Shown here: positions 1 through 14,259 of the stretch, piece after piece
How positions within the stretch are numbered: position 1 is the first letter of the stretch
How the letters are laid out: every line of letters begins with the position of its first letter
DNA from: Pelargonium tetragonum
Lineage: Eukaryota; Streptophyta; Magnoliopsida; Geraniales; Geraniaceae
Length of the DNA stretch: 64,000 nt
Assembly: GCA_036897445.1 (NCBI GenBank)
Contig: JAYMTL010000033.1
Coordinates: forward strand, 1-64,000
Reading direction: 5' to 3'
Translations under genes and position numbers: made by a program
Notes under the pieces: generated by a model
Database searches by the model: none
What the model saw: the letters and a program-made list of their open reading frames with translations, nothing else
What the model was told of the DNA's origin: nothing

Positions 1-1584
1 ACGCAAGGATAAAATGAGGGGATCCTATCTAGAGTTGGCAAAACCCTGTTCTTTCTTAACCTCTTAGAGCACCCTATTTTTTAGAATTTCTATTTACTTA
101 CTTTATAAAGTTAGATTTTAGAGAGCCCGCTTTTGTGTCATAAGCTATTGGTAAATTCGGACGCCCGATACTGATTTTATGGAGTAGTCGTTACTAGAGT
201 ATATAACAAATTGTTAGAGCCCCTCAAGACGAGACATGATTGTAAAATCTTTAGGGTATAGCTTTTTCTAAATACCTAAAAATTTCTACTAGAATATGCT
301 CTTTTTACATTGAACACAGAAGTGTAGAACAGTTTAGAACTAGTTAGTCTTTTTCCTTGTGATTATACAAGGAACTACCAGAACAGTAGATGAAATTAGA
401 GAGTTCTTACGCGGCCTATAAACGGGGTTAAAACTAAATCTCAGAATTCTGCAAAATCCGGGGTTTCTCTAGAATCGCTAGGAATTTGAAAACTACACCC
501 TGAAAGAATTGCAAGTATTATAAACAACCCAACTAAACATCTAATTCTAATAAATAGAAACTATAATAAGAAGAGTAATACTATAGATACGGACTTTCCT
601 AGCTAGAATTCTACCTACTCTGTGAGAAATTTTGTCTTTGTAAGTTGATTAAACCCGCGTTATACCTAAAGATCTTTTATTGGGGTGTGCAGTTTCAAAA
701 GGGGAGCTTCTAGGATTTCTAATAAGTGTAATAGGCTAGGCACTAGGGATCCCGGCAAAACAGGTTTCATTATCCAAGTTCTGAAATCTTATTTAGAGTA
801 TCTTAGTTATCCAAAGCAATATAAAAAAGAATTTAGGCTAAGAATAAAGATCTTTTAAACTTTCTTGCTTACTCGGCTGCCTTGTATTCTTAATACTTTA
901 ACGGGGTCATAGTTTAGTTCAAGGTACAAAAACAAAAGAAGTTGAAACTCATTTTCTTCAAAAGCGCCTGAATCCGTACTTTTAATTAAGAAAATAGTTA
1001 GGACCTATATATCTTTCTTTTTGAGAAGTAACCTACTGTATGGAATAGCAAATCGGGTAAAACAGGGGGCACTCTAACTTAGGTTAGATTCACTCATAAA
1101 GGCCTTTCAAAGAAAAGAAAACCTACCAATAAGAAGAAGAGTTATAAAAATGAAAAATCAATTACTACTAACTTCGTTACCTTGCGAGGTAATTTGCTCA
1201 AGAAAGCCCTGCTGGCCCTCGTTACTCTAAAAGGGGGCTCCCCTAGTTTTTATCTTATGGAATTCTTGTTTCTAAAATGTTTTGGATAAAGTTAGCCCTT
1301 TTTTTCTGATAAAGCCTTTGACTATTAAGTGAAATTCGAATCACTAATGAGCGATCTCCCGGACCTTCTTACTAATTGAATTTTGAAAATTCTTTTTAGC
1401 CATTATAAATAGAAAACGATACCCTTAAAGCTAGACTCGTGTCTAATTTTAATGGGCAGGCCCCCGTGGTAAAAAGTCTAAGTTCAATAGTGCCTTAATT
1501 TGGTACAGGGCCCGAGTGGATACTAATGCCTAAGGAATACAACTTCTTAGTCTTATTAGATAATTATGAATAATAAGATAATAT
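1..1584. other. Decayed AT-rich background
   Basis: Stop codons are dense in all six frames. TpA is abundant and CpA scarce; G/C occurs mainly in short GG-NN-CC words. No gene, tRNA or repeat boundary is recognised. Confidence 0.6.
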
Positions 1585-1770
1585 AATAGTAGTTTTGTAT
1601 TGGGGTAAAACCCCCCTTGTCTTGGTTTTTTATCGTTAAGGAGAATAAGGCCCTTAGGGATCTTTGTAATAGTCCTTCCAACTGTAGTATAATCAGACTT
1701 AGGAGGTTAATGTTATATAGTTTATTGAATACGTATATACTAGGATAACCTTTTTCGCCGGGGGTTTCTT
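1585..1770 (+). mobile_element. Copia RT relic, diverged copy
   Basis: Aligns by eye with 47436-47620 on the same strand: shared TTGTATTGG, TTTATCG, ACTGTAGTATAA and TTTATTGAA words in the same order and similar spacing. It is old, broken many times, and shorter than the 47.4 kb copy. It supports a repeat family rather than a single insertion. Confidence 0.45.
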
Positions 1771-4700
1771 AGAGAAACAGGTAGATAATAGAAAACGAGT
1801 TGCCAAATCAAATAAAGTAGAAAAGAAATATAAGAGACTCCCACCTAGATATAGATATAGTAGGAACCTCATGTCAGTAAACGTAATGATAAGTACAGAG
1901 TATCCAGGAACCCGCAAGCAAAGTAAGGGGGCTTCTCTCTGAGATTACTGTTTTGTAGGCGATATTTTTATTTAGGTCCAAGACTTGTAAAACTAAGTCA
2001 AGGCGAAAATCTTACTCTTAATGAAAAAAGCTTAAATAGAGACTTTCGGCGGAATAAGAACAGGGCTACTCCAGTCTGTGAAGTGACAAATCTGGTGGAC
2101 ATTTTTTGTTCACAAGGTCTTTGCTCCAAATAATTTTGAATCATTTACGTACGGGTTAACGCGGGTGCTTTACCACTCGAAATGTTTATATAAAATAAAA
2201 GTGCTTTTTTTTACTGCTAGCATTTGAATCTATTTTATATTCCAAGGCAGGCTATGGGTAAGTTACTCTCTATAAAAGTAGGGGCGGTTCTATAATAAAT
2301 ACGAAGAAACTTTAGTTATATGCATTCTATTAAATTTTCGTGAGTCAATAAGTATACTAGTAACGATATTCTAAAGAAAAATGACCTTCCAGTGCAGTGT
2401 GCAACCTAATTTTGGGTACCCTTGGAGGCCTACTCGTAAAGTAAAAAAAAACTCCTCCTTATTTGTAGCGATAGAATTTAGTAGGGGGTCCGCGGAACCA
2501 AAAAAGAAAAAAGTTTCCTCTCAGATTTAGTAAATAATACTATAATACAGAATAAAAAGTAAGAGTCCGATGCCCTATTAAGGAGCTCAGTGTATTTATA
2601 TACTTTAATTATAGAATAATTCGATACCTAAAAATTAATACACTCGTTTAAAGGAACCCAGCTTTATTGCCCTAAGGGTTATCAATGAAAAGAAAAAGAA
2701 GAAAAATCCCCTGTTACTATAAAATACAAACTTAGAGCTCATACTTTTTCAATCTAAGACTTTAGGCTGGCTCTCTGGCATACCAGTAACCCTTCATCCT
2801 TAAGGATATTAGAATTCATAACTGACAGGGATCCTTATCATCTTTATGGAGACCCAAAATTCTTTACCAAAAATAGGGTTAAACTCGCGTAATACCCCTC
2901 CTCCGGGGTACTCTCTAGTTGACGCCCTTTTTCTTTAAACTTACTCTTTTATTATAAATCAGTTTAAGGATTGAGTCAGAAAACTTAGAAAATAAGTAAA
3001 AAAATCTTCCGACAAGAACTTGTTAAGGAGGAGAGGAGGTGTAAACTCTAACTGAATATATAGATAACTGGCATCGAAACTACTAAATTAACATAAACCG
3101 GATCCGGAGAATCTACCCTTTAGGGGCTTTTTAAAGCAGAAGGAAACTTTTAGGTTAAGGGTTGTATAGCAAGAAGTCGGAGTTTATGTTACTCAATTTA
3201 TAAAGAACAGCTTAGTCTTTTTTTAGTACCTATTTTTAATAAAAAATCATGTAAGTGGCGTAATTTGTAATATATGGAATGCTTTAGAGCAATGTCCACA
3301 AAACTAGATCTGAATATTCGGCAGTTTCCTATCATATTGAGCAAAGGGGTGTCTCTTTAAGTTAAGAGACTCTTCCAAGCTTCACACCAGTCTACGATAA
3401 AATGAAAGCAAACCCAATTAATTAAGGTCTAGTAGATTTAGGTGCTTCCAGATATTGTTAATCTACGTACTTGCTTAATGAGCTCCCTAGTTAGGCACTT
3501 TTTAAAGTGTAACAGCCTAATATAAACTAGGATCGATTTAATATTAATATGTCAAAGAGGTTAATACCTTTCTTATTCGATTGAATCTGGGTTCCTTTTC
3601 TTTAAGTTGATTGGAAGTCTTCTCTGAAAAAGGTTTTTTATAAAAGGGATAAGCCGTTTTTCCTCTTGTTGTGTAGTTTCCCAGGTTAGCAAAAGGACCT
3701 AAAGCCAATCTATTTCAAATTTTGTAATTAAGAAGAATTTTTTTTAAATAAATCTTTAAAGATGGGGCTTAAAAAATACAAGGATGGATAGGCGTAGGGC
3801 TAAAATAAGTTATTAGCTTCCCGCATTCTTTGGTTTAATCAAATCTAGGAGTACTTCCTCAGTTTATTTAAGAGCCTCCTTTTTCTAATGTTTTCTTTTT
3901 TCCAGCGGTCAAGAAATGGAGGTTATACTAAAATTACTGAATAAAAGAACTTGACGGGGTCGGGTAATTTACCATTTTTAAGTTTAAGGAGATTGCGGGA
4001 GCTTTCTAAGTACTTAGAACCCTTTAACGGAAGGTTTATTCCGAGTAATTGCTTAGTTAAGCAAAGAGTTGAGTAAAAATTCGGTGAGGCTTTCCAAGCA
4101 GAAGTTAAGGCTACTGAGTTTATACAGCTTCTTCGACAGCAGGATCACCTAAAAACCTATATTATCGAAGTACCTAATACCACTGTGCTTTATGCAACAT
4201 ATGCTCCTTAAATTTCTTTCTTTTTAGTCTGGCTTTTTTAGGCTGTTTCTTTACAAATTTCAAGTAGAGACCCTTTATGCTAATACTCAGTAATAATAAG
4301 ATTATCTTAACTTAGAGGAAGTTCTTTAAAATACCTTTAGTTTAGGGGAATTTTACATGTTAGAGAGTTTTTCAAATTAGTTAGTGATCCTAAACTTTTT
4401 TTGTTAGTAATACAAGAATTTATATAAACTTTACCCTTTTATATAAGTATTTACTAATGGTGTAATATCTTAAGAGTCTCCTTTATATCCTAAGGTACCC
4501 GTGTCCTTATAAAGTTGAAAGATATTTCCCCGTATCTGGATCCCCTGCAAAAGTTAAGCTATTGAATCTTTATAAAGAAGTTGGATATCCTATGAATCCA
4601 GTAGCCCTTTAATTACTTTTTAACGAGGACTGCTTGGACTGAAGCTTTGCTCATGAAAACTCTCAAGAGGAGACTCTTAAGGCATACTCTCCTTATATAC

Positions 4701-7700
4701 AACCAGTTCCCTTACCTACTAATTACACGGGGCAATATCGACACTCTAAAGTACTTACTGTAGAACCCTTTGTCTTAGGCTTGATAGATAAGGCCTGTCA
4801 ATGCTAACTGGCCGGGAATTGAAAACTTTAACTAAATACGACTGGATTCACTTTTTATTCTCATTGAGTATTCCTTATTTTTGACTTTAGCAACAGGGAT
4901 TTTAGGATTAAGATGTTAGATGTTTACTTTTTTTTACCGGAATTCCCGAAAAAGCTCCTACATTTTTTTAATAAGAAGCTGAAAGACTTTCATGACAAAT
5001 TCGAAACTCATTTTTAATCACTATAATAAGGTCTTAGGGTTCTTATAGCACTCTTGGCAAACGGGGTTTATTCAGGCATTTCTTAGGTAGAAAACAACAT
5101 GTCACACCTAGGTACAAAATCCTTTCACAAAATCTGGTTATCTTTTTACTTAAAAAAGGGGTTTCATTTTTAATATTTACATGAAATTCTTATCCATAAA
5201 GGCGCGGGTATAGTCGCTTCGCTTCTTTATCCGTTTACTAAAATTCAATTTAAGTTACTTCTAAAAGTAAGATTCCTTTTACTGGGAAGGACTGGCAGCT
5301 TACTAAAGCAAAAAGGTTCTTAATTCTTAATACACGGATATTCTAATATAAAAAGGTATGCAGCGACGTTTATGTAATATACTCTATCTTATGCTTATGG
5401 GAACACGATTCTTAGAGTTTTATTAAATGGGTCTCTTTCACTTTATGGATCCCGGTTGAACCCATATTTAATTTGATTCTCCAGTTGTAGGGGTACTTTG
5501 ACCATAAGAATCCGCATTCTGTCTGTAGATTAAAGAGTTTTATCATATATGAATCGGAAGCTTAACAAATAGAGTACTTATTAGAGACCAGCATCCCGTT
5601 GCAAGCTCCTGCTATAACTTAGTGTTGCAACTTCAGTTAACTTTAATCGAAATAGAGGTGCCTAATGCATAAATCTTTTCATACTTTTTAATACTCCGAG
5701 CGGACTACTAGGATACGCTACAAATTTTAAAAATGAGTTAGAGAGCCCTTGGGGAACCTTGTCAAGTACTAGAAAGTCATAAATCAGACTAAAGAACGGG
5801 CTGCCCTAGATTAACTAATTCTGAACTTAATAAGGGTAATCCTAATAGAGTAACCTTTTAATTAAAGGCACATAAATTTTGATTTACGGAACGGGGTTAG
5901 CCATAGGCCCAAGGCTTTTTGGGATATAAGAATTTACTGTACAAACAGAAACAGGGAGATCAAAATAGGGCGTTATCTTGAAAGTACTTATTCTAATACG
6001 GTCCTAGATAGACAAAAGGGTACTTGAGTCTTCAATCTTAGCAAAAGTATCGGACTCTCGCGGAAGAAACCCCTAGAATAAAAAGAGCATTGGGTTAAAA
6101 TCTCTTTTGAGTATAGGAGCTCTAGTTTGCATTATCCTAAATCTTCAGCCACAAAAAGAATTTGAAAATTTAGTACTATAAGATTATATAAAACCCCACA
6201 CTCTATATTATGAATTACATATACTTAAACGGATATAGCTTCTAAAAAAGCTGAAGGAGGTCCAAGATTCTGGGATAATTTTACCGGAAATTTGACTCGT
6301 TTTGTCTTCTACTTGACAAAACCTTTATCGGATACCCATAGCCAATCTCAAAAAAAGAAAGTTTTAGTTTACTAAGTCATATGAAATGAAAAGGGGATAT
6401 AAGAAATACATCAACCAAAAGCAAAGTCTTTTCCTAGAAAATGGGAATCGCTTAACATAGAATAGCTCGAGGCTTTGTACTCTCCCCAAAGTTTCGCAGT
6501 TAAAGTACAAGAACTATTACCTCTCTATTTCTCGTTTAAATGCTATAACTAACTAGAATGCGTTGGTTCAAGCCCTCCTATTTACTTTATCATCGCTGGT
6601 TTATAGAAAATTCACTGACAAAGAGCGTCCTTAACTCTCTCCCCCGTTTTTCTATTTATAGGAGCCCCTAAGTTTCAAATTTAGATTTAAATTAAGGACG
6701 GGCTTATGATACCGAATCGATTAACCCGCGAGCATTGCTATTATTCTTCTAGGGAAGATAAAGAGTGTCTATAACAACATTTTTCTAACCAGAGAGGGGT
6801 TCTAAAAGGATCTTTTTTTATATTCTTATGGGATTTTTAATAGTTAGTACAAAAAACTTTGTTAGATTTAATTGTAAACAAGATCCCGGACTCCAGGGCA
6901 TAAAGGATCCTTAGTATAAAAGGGATTTCCAAAACCTAAAAATTCAAGTCAGTATTTTGAATCTAAGTGATAAACCAACATATTAAAAAGAATTCCATTC
7001 GTCCAAGTCCCTCATAAGAGCCCTCCATAATAGCGGGTGCCCCTCTAATTCCTACTCAAAGTACTATGCAAGCCTTACTCAGAATTTTCATGGGCAAAAG
7101 GGTACACTCTTGCTTGAAATTACCGGGGTTACTTACTTAATCTCTTCATAGATTGACGAAAAGCTTTAATAGTTTTTTTTGCTTCTATATATTAATTTAG
7201 GTGAGACTCCTTCTACAACAACAAGACCCCAACTAAGGCACTTGTTTCTTATCCCGGATACCTGAACAGCCAAGTAAATAAAAAACAAGCATATGGGGTC
7301 CCTTATATCACTGGAGGAATTCAACTAGCGCCTGGGGTAACTGCGGTTTCTCAATTCAGCGCGGATGAGACTCAATTAACTACTGAAGTTTCTGTATTAG
7401 ACTGATTTTCGTACCTATAATCTGGACTCCTCAAATATCTGGGTTTCCTGGTGGACTTCCATTAGCTTGTAGGAAGTCTTGTATATCCCCAATAAGGGTA
7501 GGGTCCCTGTCATGTAAATCAGATTTGAACCCGTGGTATTTGCTACTAGGATTGCTTGCTATACCCAAATTTCTTATCTTTTTCATTTAGTATAAGAGCA
7601 CTATATTGTAGCGAAATTCTATCTTATTTCTATCTAAGCGGTTTTGGTCTTTTCTATAAGGTAGAAAAGGTGCCTATTGGAGAGTCCAGTCTATCTTTAG

Positions 7701-9589
7701 TTGGATAAGGGCAATGTGCGAAAACCCAAATGTCCTTGGGGTATACCCAAAAAGTAATATAATAAAATGAAGAGTACCCCCGATATAAACACTAGTCAAA
7801 CAAGAGTGCAGAATTGCCGCCCCAAACACTTAATATGCAATAAGACTCCTTACACCACTTATAGACTAAGGACATTTTTTAAGCTATAAATTTCAGATTT
7901 AGCTATTCAGAGTAACACTCAGTGATAGAGCTTTTCACTTTGTTACCGTCGTAGGTTCTGAATCCTCGTATAGATTGGGACACGTTACCCTGTGCTTAGG
8001 CCGCCTCTTCTAGCTTTTTGTCACATCACTTTCAATGAAATTCTTACTCATTGTCATATCTGGTTATCTTGTACTTATAAGACAAAACTCTAAAGGGGAC
8101 CTATAGAAGTTGGGTTCCTTTGAACAGGCGAAATCACTTATATAATTTATGCCTCTAACTAGGAACTCGTATTCTATTTTAGGCTGTGGAAGTCCTTTAA
8201 AGGGCTTACTGAACAAAGGAACCAAAACGCTTATTAGTTTACTAGAAATCCTTTTCCTTTTTTATAAGCTAGCAGGAAGAACCCTATTGTCCTAATATAC
8301 CACCTGTTCTATAGCATCTCTTGTAATAGATTAAAGCTATAATTATAGGTAGCTTATTCGAAATATTATTTTGAGTGACGCCTCCTTTGCCTTATTATAG
8401 GTGTTGCTAGGGTGCTTGACATTCCCGTGGGAGGATTCTTGCGAGATAGATAAGAGATACCTCAGCAATTACTAGAGCACATTCCTAAGCTTAGGCGGCC
8501 CGAAGAGAGTTCATATTACGTATTTAAGTATATAGGCCTATAAAAAATCTAGCTAAGCTGCAAAGAAACATATTCTACTCGCTCCGGGGTTTCCTTTAAA
8601 TATCCTTTAGTAACTACAGAAAAAAAGGTAGGTACTTGGTATATACTATCTAAACTTTGACTACAGGGGATCCAAATATTGAATGCCTAAACCTCAGCAT
8701 ATAAAATGAAATTATTATTGCGTGACTCTTATATGTTTATACGTAATTTAAGGGGTATCCTTAATAAATAAACTTTACCTCAGTCCTAAAAGAGAGGAGG
8801 CCAGATTTACCGTAATAGAGCAGGATCCCTTTTCGTAATGTTTCATTTAGGTTATATATATTTATATATCATATTAAAAGGATTCTGTATCTTATGAGAA
8901 AACAATAGCTGACATACACTACTAAACTAACATCTACAATTATTAAGAATACTTTGACTACGGTAACTTCTAGATAGAACAGTACAATTAGTTACAGAAC
9001 CCAGATTTCTCTAAACTAAAACGCCTGGAAACTTGGTTTTCTACTTATTCCCTAACATCCCCCTTCATTTTTATCTGAAATCGGAAACCTAGAAACCAAG
9101 GGAGCCAAATAGACAAGCTCCTAACTTTCCTATTTACAGCCCCTGATACTACTTGTAAAATAGAGCTGACTTGGTTCCTAGTAACTATACTTCTCATTTC
9201 CTGCCTTTCTAGGGAAAAAAACCTTTAGTTTAGTATAGTTGTACTTAAAATATCAAAATCCCAGCTATCCTCAGTAACTACTAGAAAAGCCCTCCTAAAA
9301 AGGGAAAGATCTTCCTTTTACGAACTATACTAAAAAATAAGCAATACAGAACAGGGAAACTCTGTCTAGTCCTCCCAGACATATCTGAAAAGTAAATAAT
9401 AAAAAAGACATATGAAATATTGACTCAGAAAGTCCTTGGTAAAAAAGGGTAGCTAAACTCACAGAAAGAATTTTTGCATATTTTGGCTTCTATTTAATCT
9501 GCGTTATCCTAAGCTATTTACTTAAGTATAATGAGATTTTGTTCCTGAAGTTTAGCTATGTAAGAGAGCAAGCTCTAAAGCTAGGAAAC
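1771..9589. other. Decayed AT-rich background, no gene recognised
   Basis: No ORF stands out. The only locally different stretch is 7205-7402, which is GC- and CpA-richer and stop-free for 66 codons but has no ATG. The rest is the same TpA-rich background. Confidence 0.55.
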
Positions 9590-9860
9590 CTTGTGAAGCT
9601 TTCTAAACTTAGGGCTAAAGCTAGGGTAGTCTTAGCTGTTTTATTTTAGTTAGTATTAGAGTAACAGAGATAGATAGATAGCTAATTACTTGAAACTTAC
9701 ACAAATCGAGTAGACTGCGTAACTGGAGCTTAGAAAGAGGACTGTGACAAGGCCTTATAAGATACGAAACATCTTCCCCTTTCTAGCTGATGACTAATTA
9801 GAGACCCTTGTTGCACTACGTTACTAACGGAAGGAAGTTTCAGCACTGGCTCAAGGAGCT
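9590..9860 (+). mobile_element. Copia RT relic (probable)
   Basis: A KAR(L/V)V-type block at 9617-9631 and an ADD/ANED-like block at 9786-9794 lie about 170 bases apart, similar to the 47 kb copy. The nucleotides AAAGCTAGGGTAGTCTTAG match the corresponding positions at 47343. Broken and old. A (GATA)3 microsatellite lies inside at 9669-9680. Confidence 0.35.
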
Positions 9861-11099
9861 TCGTTTTCAATACTAAGACTCAGTCCGGTGGCGAGTCGTA
9901 CCTTCGCCCTTTCTCTAGTTTATTGAGGAATATCTGCACTTGTACGAGCTAAGGCTTACCAAATTCCCTTGCTTGAGAAGTGGATTTTGACTTCATACTT
10001 ACAGGAATTCCCTTATTCAAATTCTCTTTTTAGGTATATTCAAAGAGGATTCCTTAAATAAAAACCAAATAAGAAGAGCGGTAATTTATTACTTAATATT
10101 CTAAAGTTGCTCTTTCTTGTTAGTACTTAAACTGCAGGCTAACTTCCTCAAGAACTAAAAGGGATTGACGAGCTCTCCGCCCCTTTCTAATAATTAGAGG
10201 AAAGTGCCAGATCGATAACCTTTATCTTAGAACTTTTATTTAACTTTATGCTCTGCTCTATAAAAAAGAAAAAATGACATTTGACCTAGTTGCAAAAAGA
10301 GTGCTGCTATATCCTGTTAGATCCTTAGAATAAAATTCTATTGGAGAACCGGAGAAAGAAATTATTATAAAAAATTTGACTTCGTACCTTAATAAGAAAA
10401 GGAATTTTCTGCCCTCCTACAAGCCGTAAATTCAGTGAAATTCATTAGATGGACTCTTAAAAAAAGAAGTGTTAATCCAGATAAAAAATGTTTGTTGCTA
10501 CTGGTAAGTAGGAGCCTTAACCACTTTAAATAACTTATAATCCTTAGAATGCCTATAAAGAAATTTACTAATTAGAACAAAGCAGAATAAGCGGAGACAG
10601 GAATACTCCCGAATGTCATAAGACGAATACCCAACGTAATAATTTAAAGAGGATTGATTCCTAATGAAACTTGTAAGAATTGATTCAATTTCCTATTAAT
10701 ATTAATTAAGGGATTTAGGTTTCAAATTGTACGACCGCTTAGAGGCCCTCGGAATACTGTCTCAGTTAAATTTTTTATACATTAAGAATTCAGATTGAAA
10801 AGAAATTAGAGTATAAGCACTTGATGAGAATGAGAGGCCTTTGTGCCTACTTGGGGAAGGTACTTAATTTAAGGAGTACTTGCCAAAAATGGGACATAAA
10901 TAAGCACAGTTTTTGTATTTTTGAGAGCTACGCTTTCTTGAGTACTTTTATAAGGGTTATTGTTGAGTGATATAAAGAAAGGGCTGTAGATTGCGTTCGG
11001 TACTACAAAGATTCAGACCTAATTACCACGTAGTTTAAGAGTCTTGCTTGTAAGTTGATAGGAATAATTGTTTCTAATAATATTTATAAAATATGAAGA
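9861..11099. other. Decayed AT-rich background
   Basis: Between two Copia relics; probably further decayed element sequence, but no motif can be read. Confidence 0.5.
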
Positions 11100-11530
11100 G
11101 CAAGACTATAGAAAGCAAGCTTGTTAGATTGGGAGTTGGTAAATAAGGAGAGGGGTTAAACTAAGTAGTCATAAAGTAAGGCTCGTAGGAAAGGTATAGC
11201 TCTAAAGATTCATAAGAAGAAACTACCAAGTTACAGAAGAGTAAGAAAACCAAACAACAAGGCTCACGAGGTAACGGGAAAAGAGAGTAAGATATATAGG
11301 CTGGAAGAAGTTTGATTTAAGAGTAAGGATTTCAAGAGGATCCTCAGGGGTAAGCACGGGAGGTTCCCTTTATCAATTTCTAAGGATTTCCTTTTTAGTT
11401 CCTCTGTTTCTGGTAAATGCAGAACTTAAACTAGAGTTTTCTCGGCCAATCCTAGGAAATAAAAGGCTAAGTTAATGCTCCTTACTATGCTATATTATAT
11501 ATTACGGCTCTATGCCTGCCCACGGATTAG
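11100..11530 (+). mobile_element. Purine-rich retroelement relic with Copia-like RT landmark
   Basis: A strongly purine-biased tract, with the GAGTAAG word repeated, runs up to a KAKLM block at 11463-11477 whose DNA (AAGGCTAAGTTA) is shared with the Copia RT relic at 47343. The upstream part has the lysine/arginine-rich look of the linker before RT, without a diagnostic motif. Broken and old. Confidence 0.35.
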
Positions 11531-14259
11531 TTAACAAAAGGAAGTTTAAGCTCTATAGAGGGGTATATGTCTAAGAAAGTGAAAAGGGAGGTAAGAAGCT
11601 CCACTTTCATGAAGTTGAGTTTAATAATATTAATAAAGTAAATAAAAGAAGTTGCTACTCAAGGATTTCTAGGGAGGGGATACCTATAGGAGTAGTAAAT
11701 CTTTTAAGAGTAAGGCTAAAAAAGTCAAGATTAGAATCACTTATATAAAGCAATTCCCCAGTTACTAAAAGTATAAGTACTCAGTGTCTAAAAATAATAA
11801 GTAGTCTATTAGTTAATTATCTGCTTTTTCAAGTTAAAATCTAAAGTGTTAGTACCAGTAAATTCTTTTTGTGAAGCGCAGAAGTAAAGTAGAAAGGAAA
11901 TCACCTTAAAATGAAAGTAGTATCCATAGGTTCGAATCCCCTTTTAGAGATCCTTTTCTGCTACACTAAATCTAGTAAGAAATAGGTTTCCAGTTTCTTC
12001 CCTTTTCCTCTTAACTTAACAAAAAGGGTTTCTCTTTTTATAGTATTAATGGAAGCCCTTCCTATAGCGTTTAAGAGTCTTTTACTAAAGAGAGAGATTC
12101 GGGGGCAACCCTGCCGAGGTTAACTAAAATTGCGCAAGATTTAAAAGTTCAATTTATAACTTAGCCTAGAATTAGTCCTTAGCTCGATTTTACATAAATC
12201 TTTAGCTGGTAATTTTCGGAAAGATTCAAATAAAAGAGTTTGCTTTAAAAACACCCAAGTCCTTTGCAGCAGCTCGGGATTCCTTGAAATTGAATTTGGG
12301 CAGCCCCTTACACCCCTATATAAAAATAACAATAGACTTTCTTCCTTTATAAGAGGCAAATATACTATAGGAGTTCCCTAATTACCGGGCGCATTAAAAA
12401 GGGAATCGCAAAAAATGACATCTAGAGGAACCACCACTCACTGAGAACCGCTAATCTGTATAAAATTAAGCAGAGCGTTTAATTCGGGTGAATATCATAA
12501 ATATTAGCCTCTCTCTTTTTGTAATCAACAGGGACTCGGGTAGAGTTATAGTAGCCGAACCCTTCTTAATAAAAAAGGAACCACGAGTAGATCTTTATTG
12601 ACATTTAATTAACTTCTTTTTACATCTAACTTAGATCTTAGATTTTGGGCTCTCTAGAGCAGCACTTAATGTAATGGAACCCGCAATCCTTTTTGTGTTT
12701 GAGACTTATTCATTTTGGGAGCTTTTTAATATCCGCTTATGCTGGAGTTTGCCAAGCCCCTTCTTGATATTTTATTAAAAGTATTCAGTCAATGTCTTGT
12801 CCTGGTTTCTAATCGATTCTAAAATCTTTAATCTTTAAGGTATCGGAGTTCGCAATCAATAAAGGGTTTAGACAGAAAGAAGTCTTAGTTTCAAGTCCAG
12901 TTACCTAGGATACGCTTTCTCACGGATTCTACTAAAGGAATCCCCGAGCGCATTCCATTTTAGAGGTATTCCTTGTCATTTCCGGGTACTGAACAATCCC
13001 GGATACCCTATTAATTAATACTCGGGAGTCTCCAGAAAAAGGGTTTCCTCATCATTTATTTCACGACCCAGACGTTCATAGTACAACAAAGTCAGAGGTT
13101 CTCCTTGTTATAGTTCAAACATAGAGTGAGATTTTTTCATTTATATGCTTAAAAAAGAGAACCCTTATAGTTTTGAAGATTCCTGGTGTGCAAAGAGACT
13201 AATGACTTAAGGGTAATAAGGTTTTCATTTTGAGTACTCGCTATGAAAATCAAAGTTCAAATATTGGGCCGAATCCAGCTTTGTCTCAGAAAATGAAATA
13301 AATAGGTAGGGTAATAAAGCGTTTTCTAGTAAAAAAAATAATTCTATTCAGGATCGGTTTCCGGGAGAGTCTTAAAATCTTTTAGATTTAGAAGGTAATG
13401 TAATTAAGGGTTTGCCTCTTATGAGTTTTCCTTCCTTTTTCGTATAGAGAGACCCCGGTTCTATAAGGGTATAATTCCTTTACAAGGGTTTTTCTCTAGT
13501 TCTGTTTGTTTTAGTATCGAGTACAGGGTATAGGCCTTCGTAAGCAAGTAAGAAAGGTGTGTTTTAGAGTAAGAAGCTATGAGTAAGAGTGACAGGTTTA
13601 TTAGAAAGTTTTTTAAGTGTAACTTAAAAAGGAGGGCTGCTTTCATGTTTCTGGGTTTCTGGATTATTATGGAATAAGAGAACTCTAAAGAAATTTGTTT
13701 GCGGTAAGAGCCTTAGTAGAACTCAAAAAAAGTCTGTATAGTTTAGAGAGTTTTTTCTTCTCCTTTCTAATCCAGTTAACTAGGTTTTATTCGTTATAAG
13801 TGTATATAATATTCCTCACAGTTTGACTAGATCTTCTCTCTTCTTTTGCTATAGGAACTTACCACTCCTATATCCGAGACTTCTAATGTTACTTGTACTT
13901 GTATTCTGTATCTCTACCCTCTTATTCATAGCTCCTTTATAAAACTCATAACAGGAAAACTCTAATGCAAGGACTTCTCTTACACTGGAACAAGAAGAAA
14001 ACCCTTTTTTAATTCTCCTACATAGCTTTAGCCTAGCCGTTTTTGGATTGGGAATAGGGAACCCTAAAAGCAACTGCTTACCCTCACATTCAATTAAAAT
14101 ACTTTGCCTGTAAAAGATAAGGAATTGAGGATTAAATTAAACAATGCTAAAGAGTAACTTTAGCGTGTCTTTTATTTGTACTATTAAGGGGTTTTTATTT
14201 TAGCGCCGGTTTTTACTATATAATTTTAGAATAGCTTGCTTCTAAGAGAGAAAAAGAAG
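11531..14259. other. Decayed background with purine-rich patches
   Basis: Purine-rich words (GAGTAAGGCTAA at 11.7 kb, GAGTAAG twice near 13.57 kb) continue from the 11.3 kb relic. A tRNA T-arm-like word near 11930 lacks a pairing stem. No gene is recognised. Confidence 0.5.

Noticed and set aside
11181-11315. TGA or TAG reassignment to explain open frames in purine-rich tracts
   Set aside because: Purine bias and retroelement decay explain these frames. The atp9 frame contains neither TGA nor TAG internally, so it gives no support for recoding them.
11700-11830. Ribosomal-protein-like (L30-type) reading in a lysine-rich stretch
   Set aside because: Similarity is limited to a few basic and hydrophobic residues expected from A-rich codons.
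11925-11945. tRNA T-arm-like word (GGTTCGAATCC)
   Set aside because: The flanking bases do not form the T-stem and no anticodon or acceptor pairing was found. Similar words recur widely and follow from the local dinucleotide bias.
13461-13646. Short minus-strand ORF of 61 codons, with many similar 60-75 codon ORFs elsewhere
   Set aside because: Number and length match chance expectation for this composition. No start context, motif or compositional difference.
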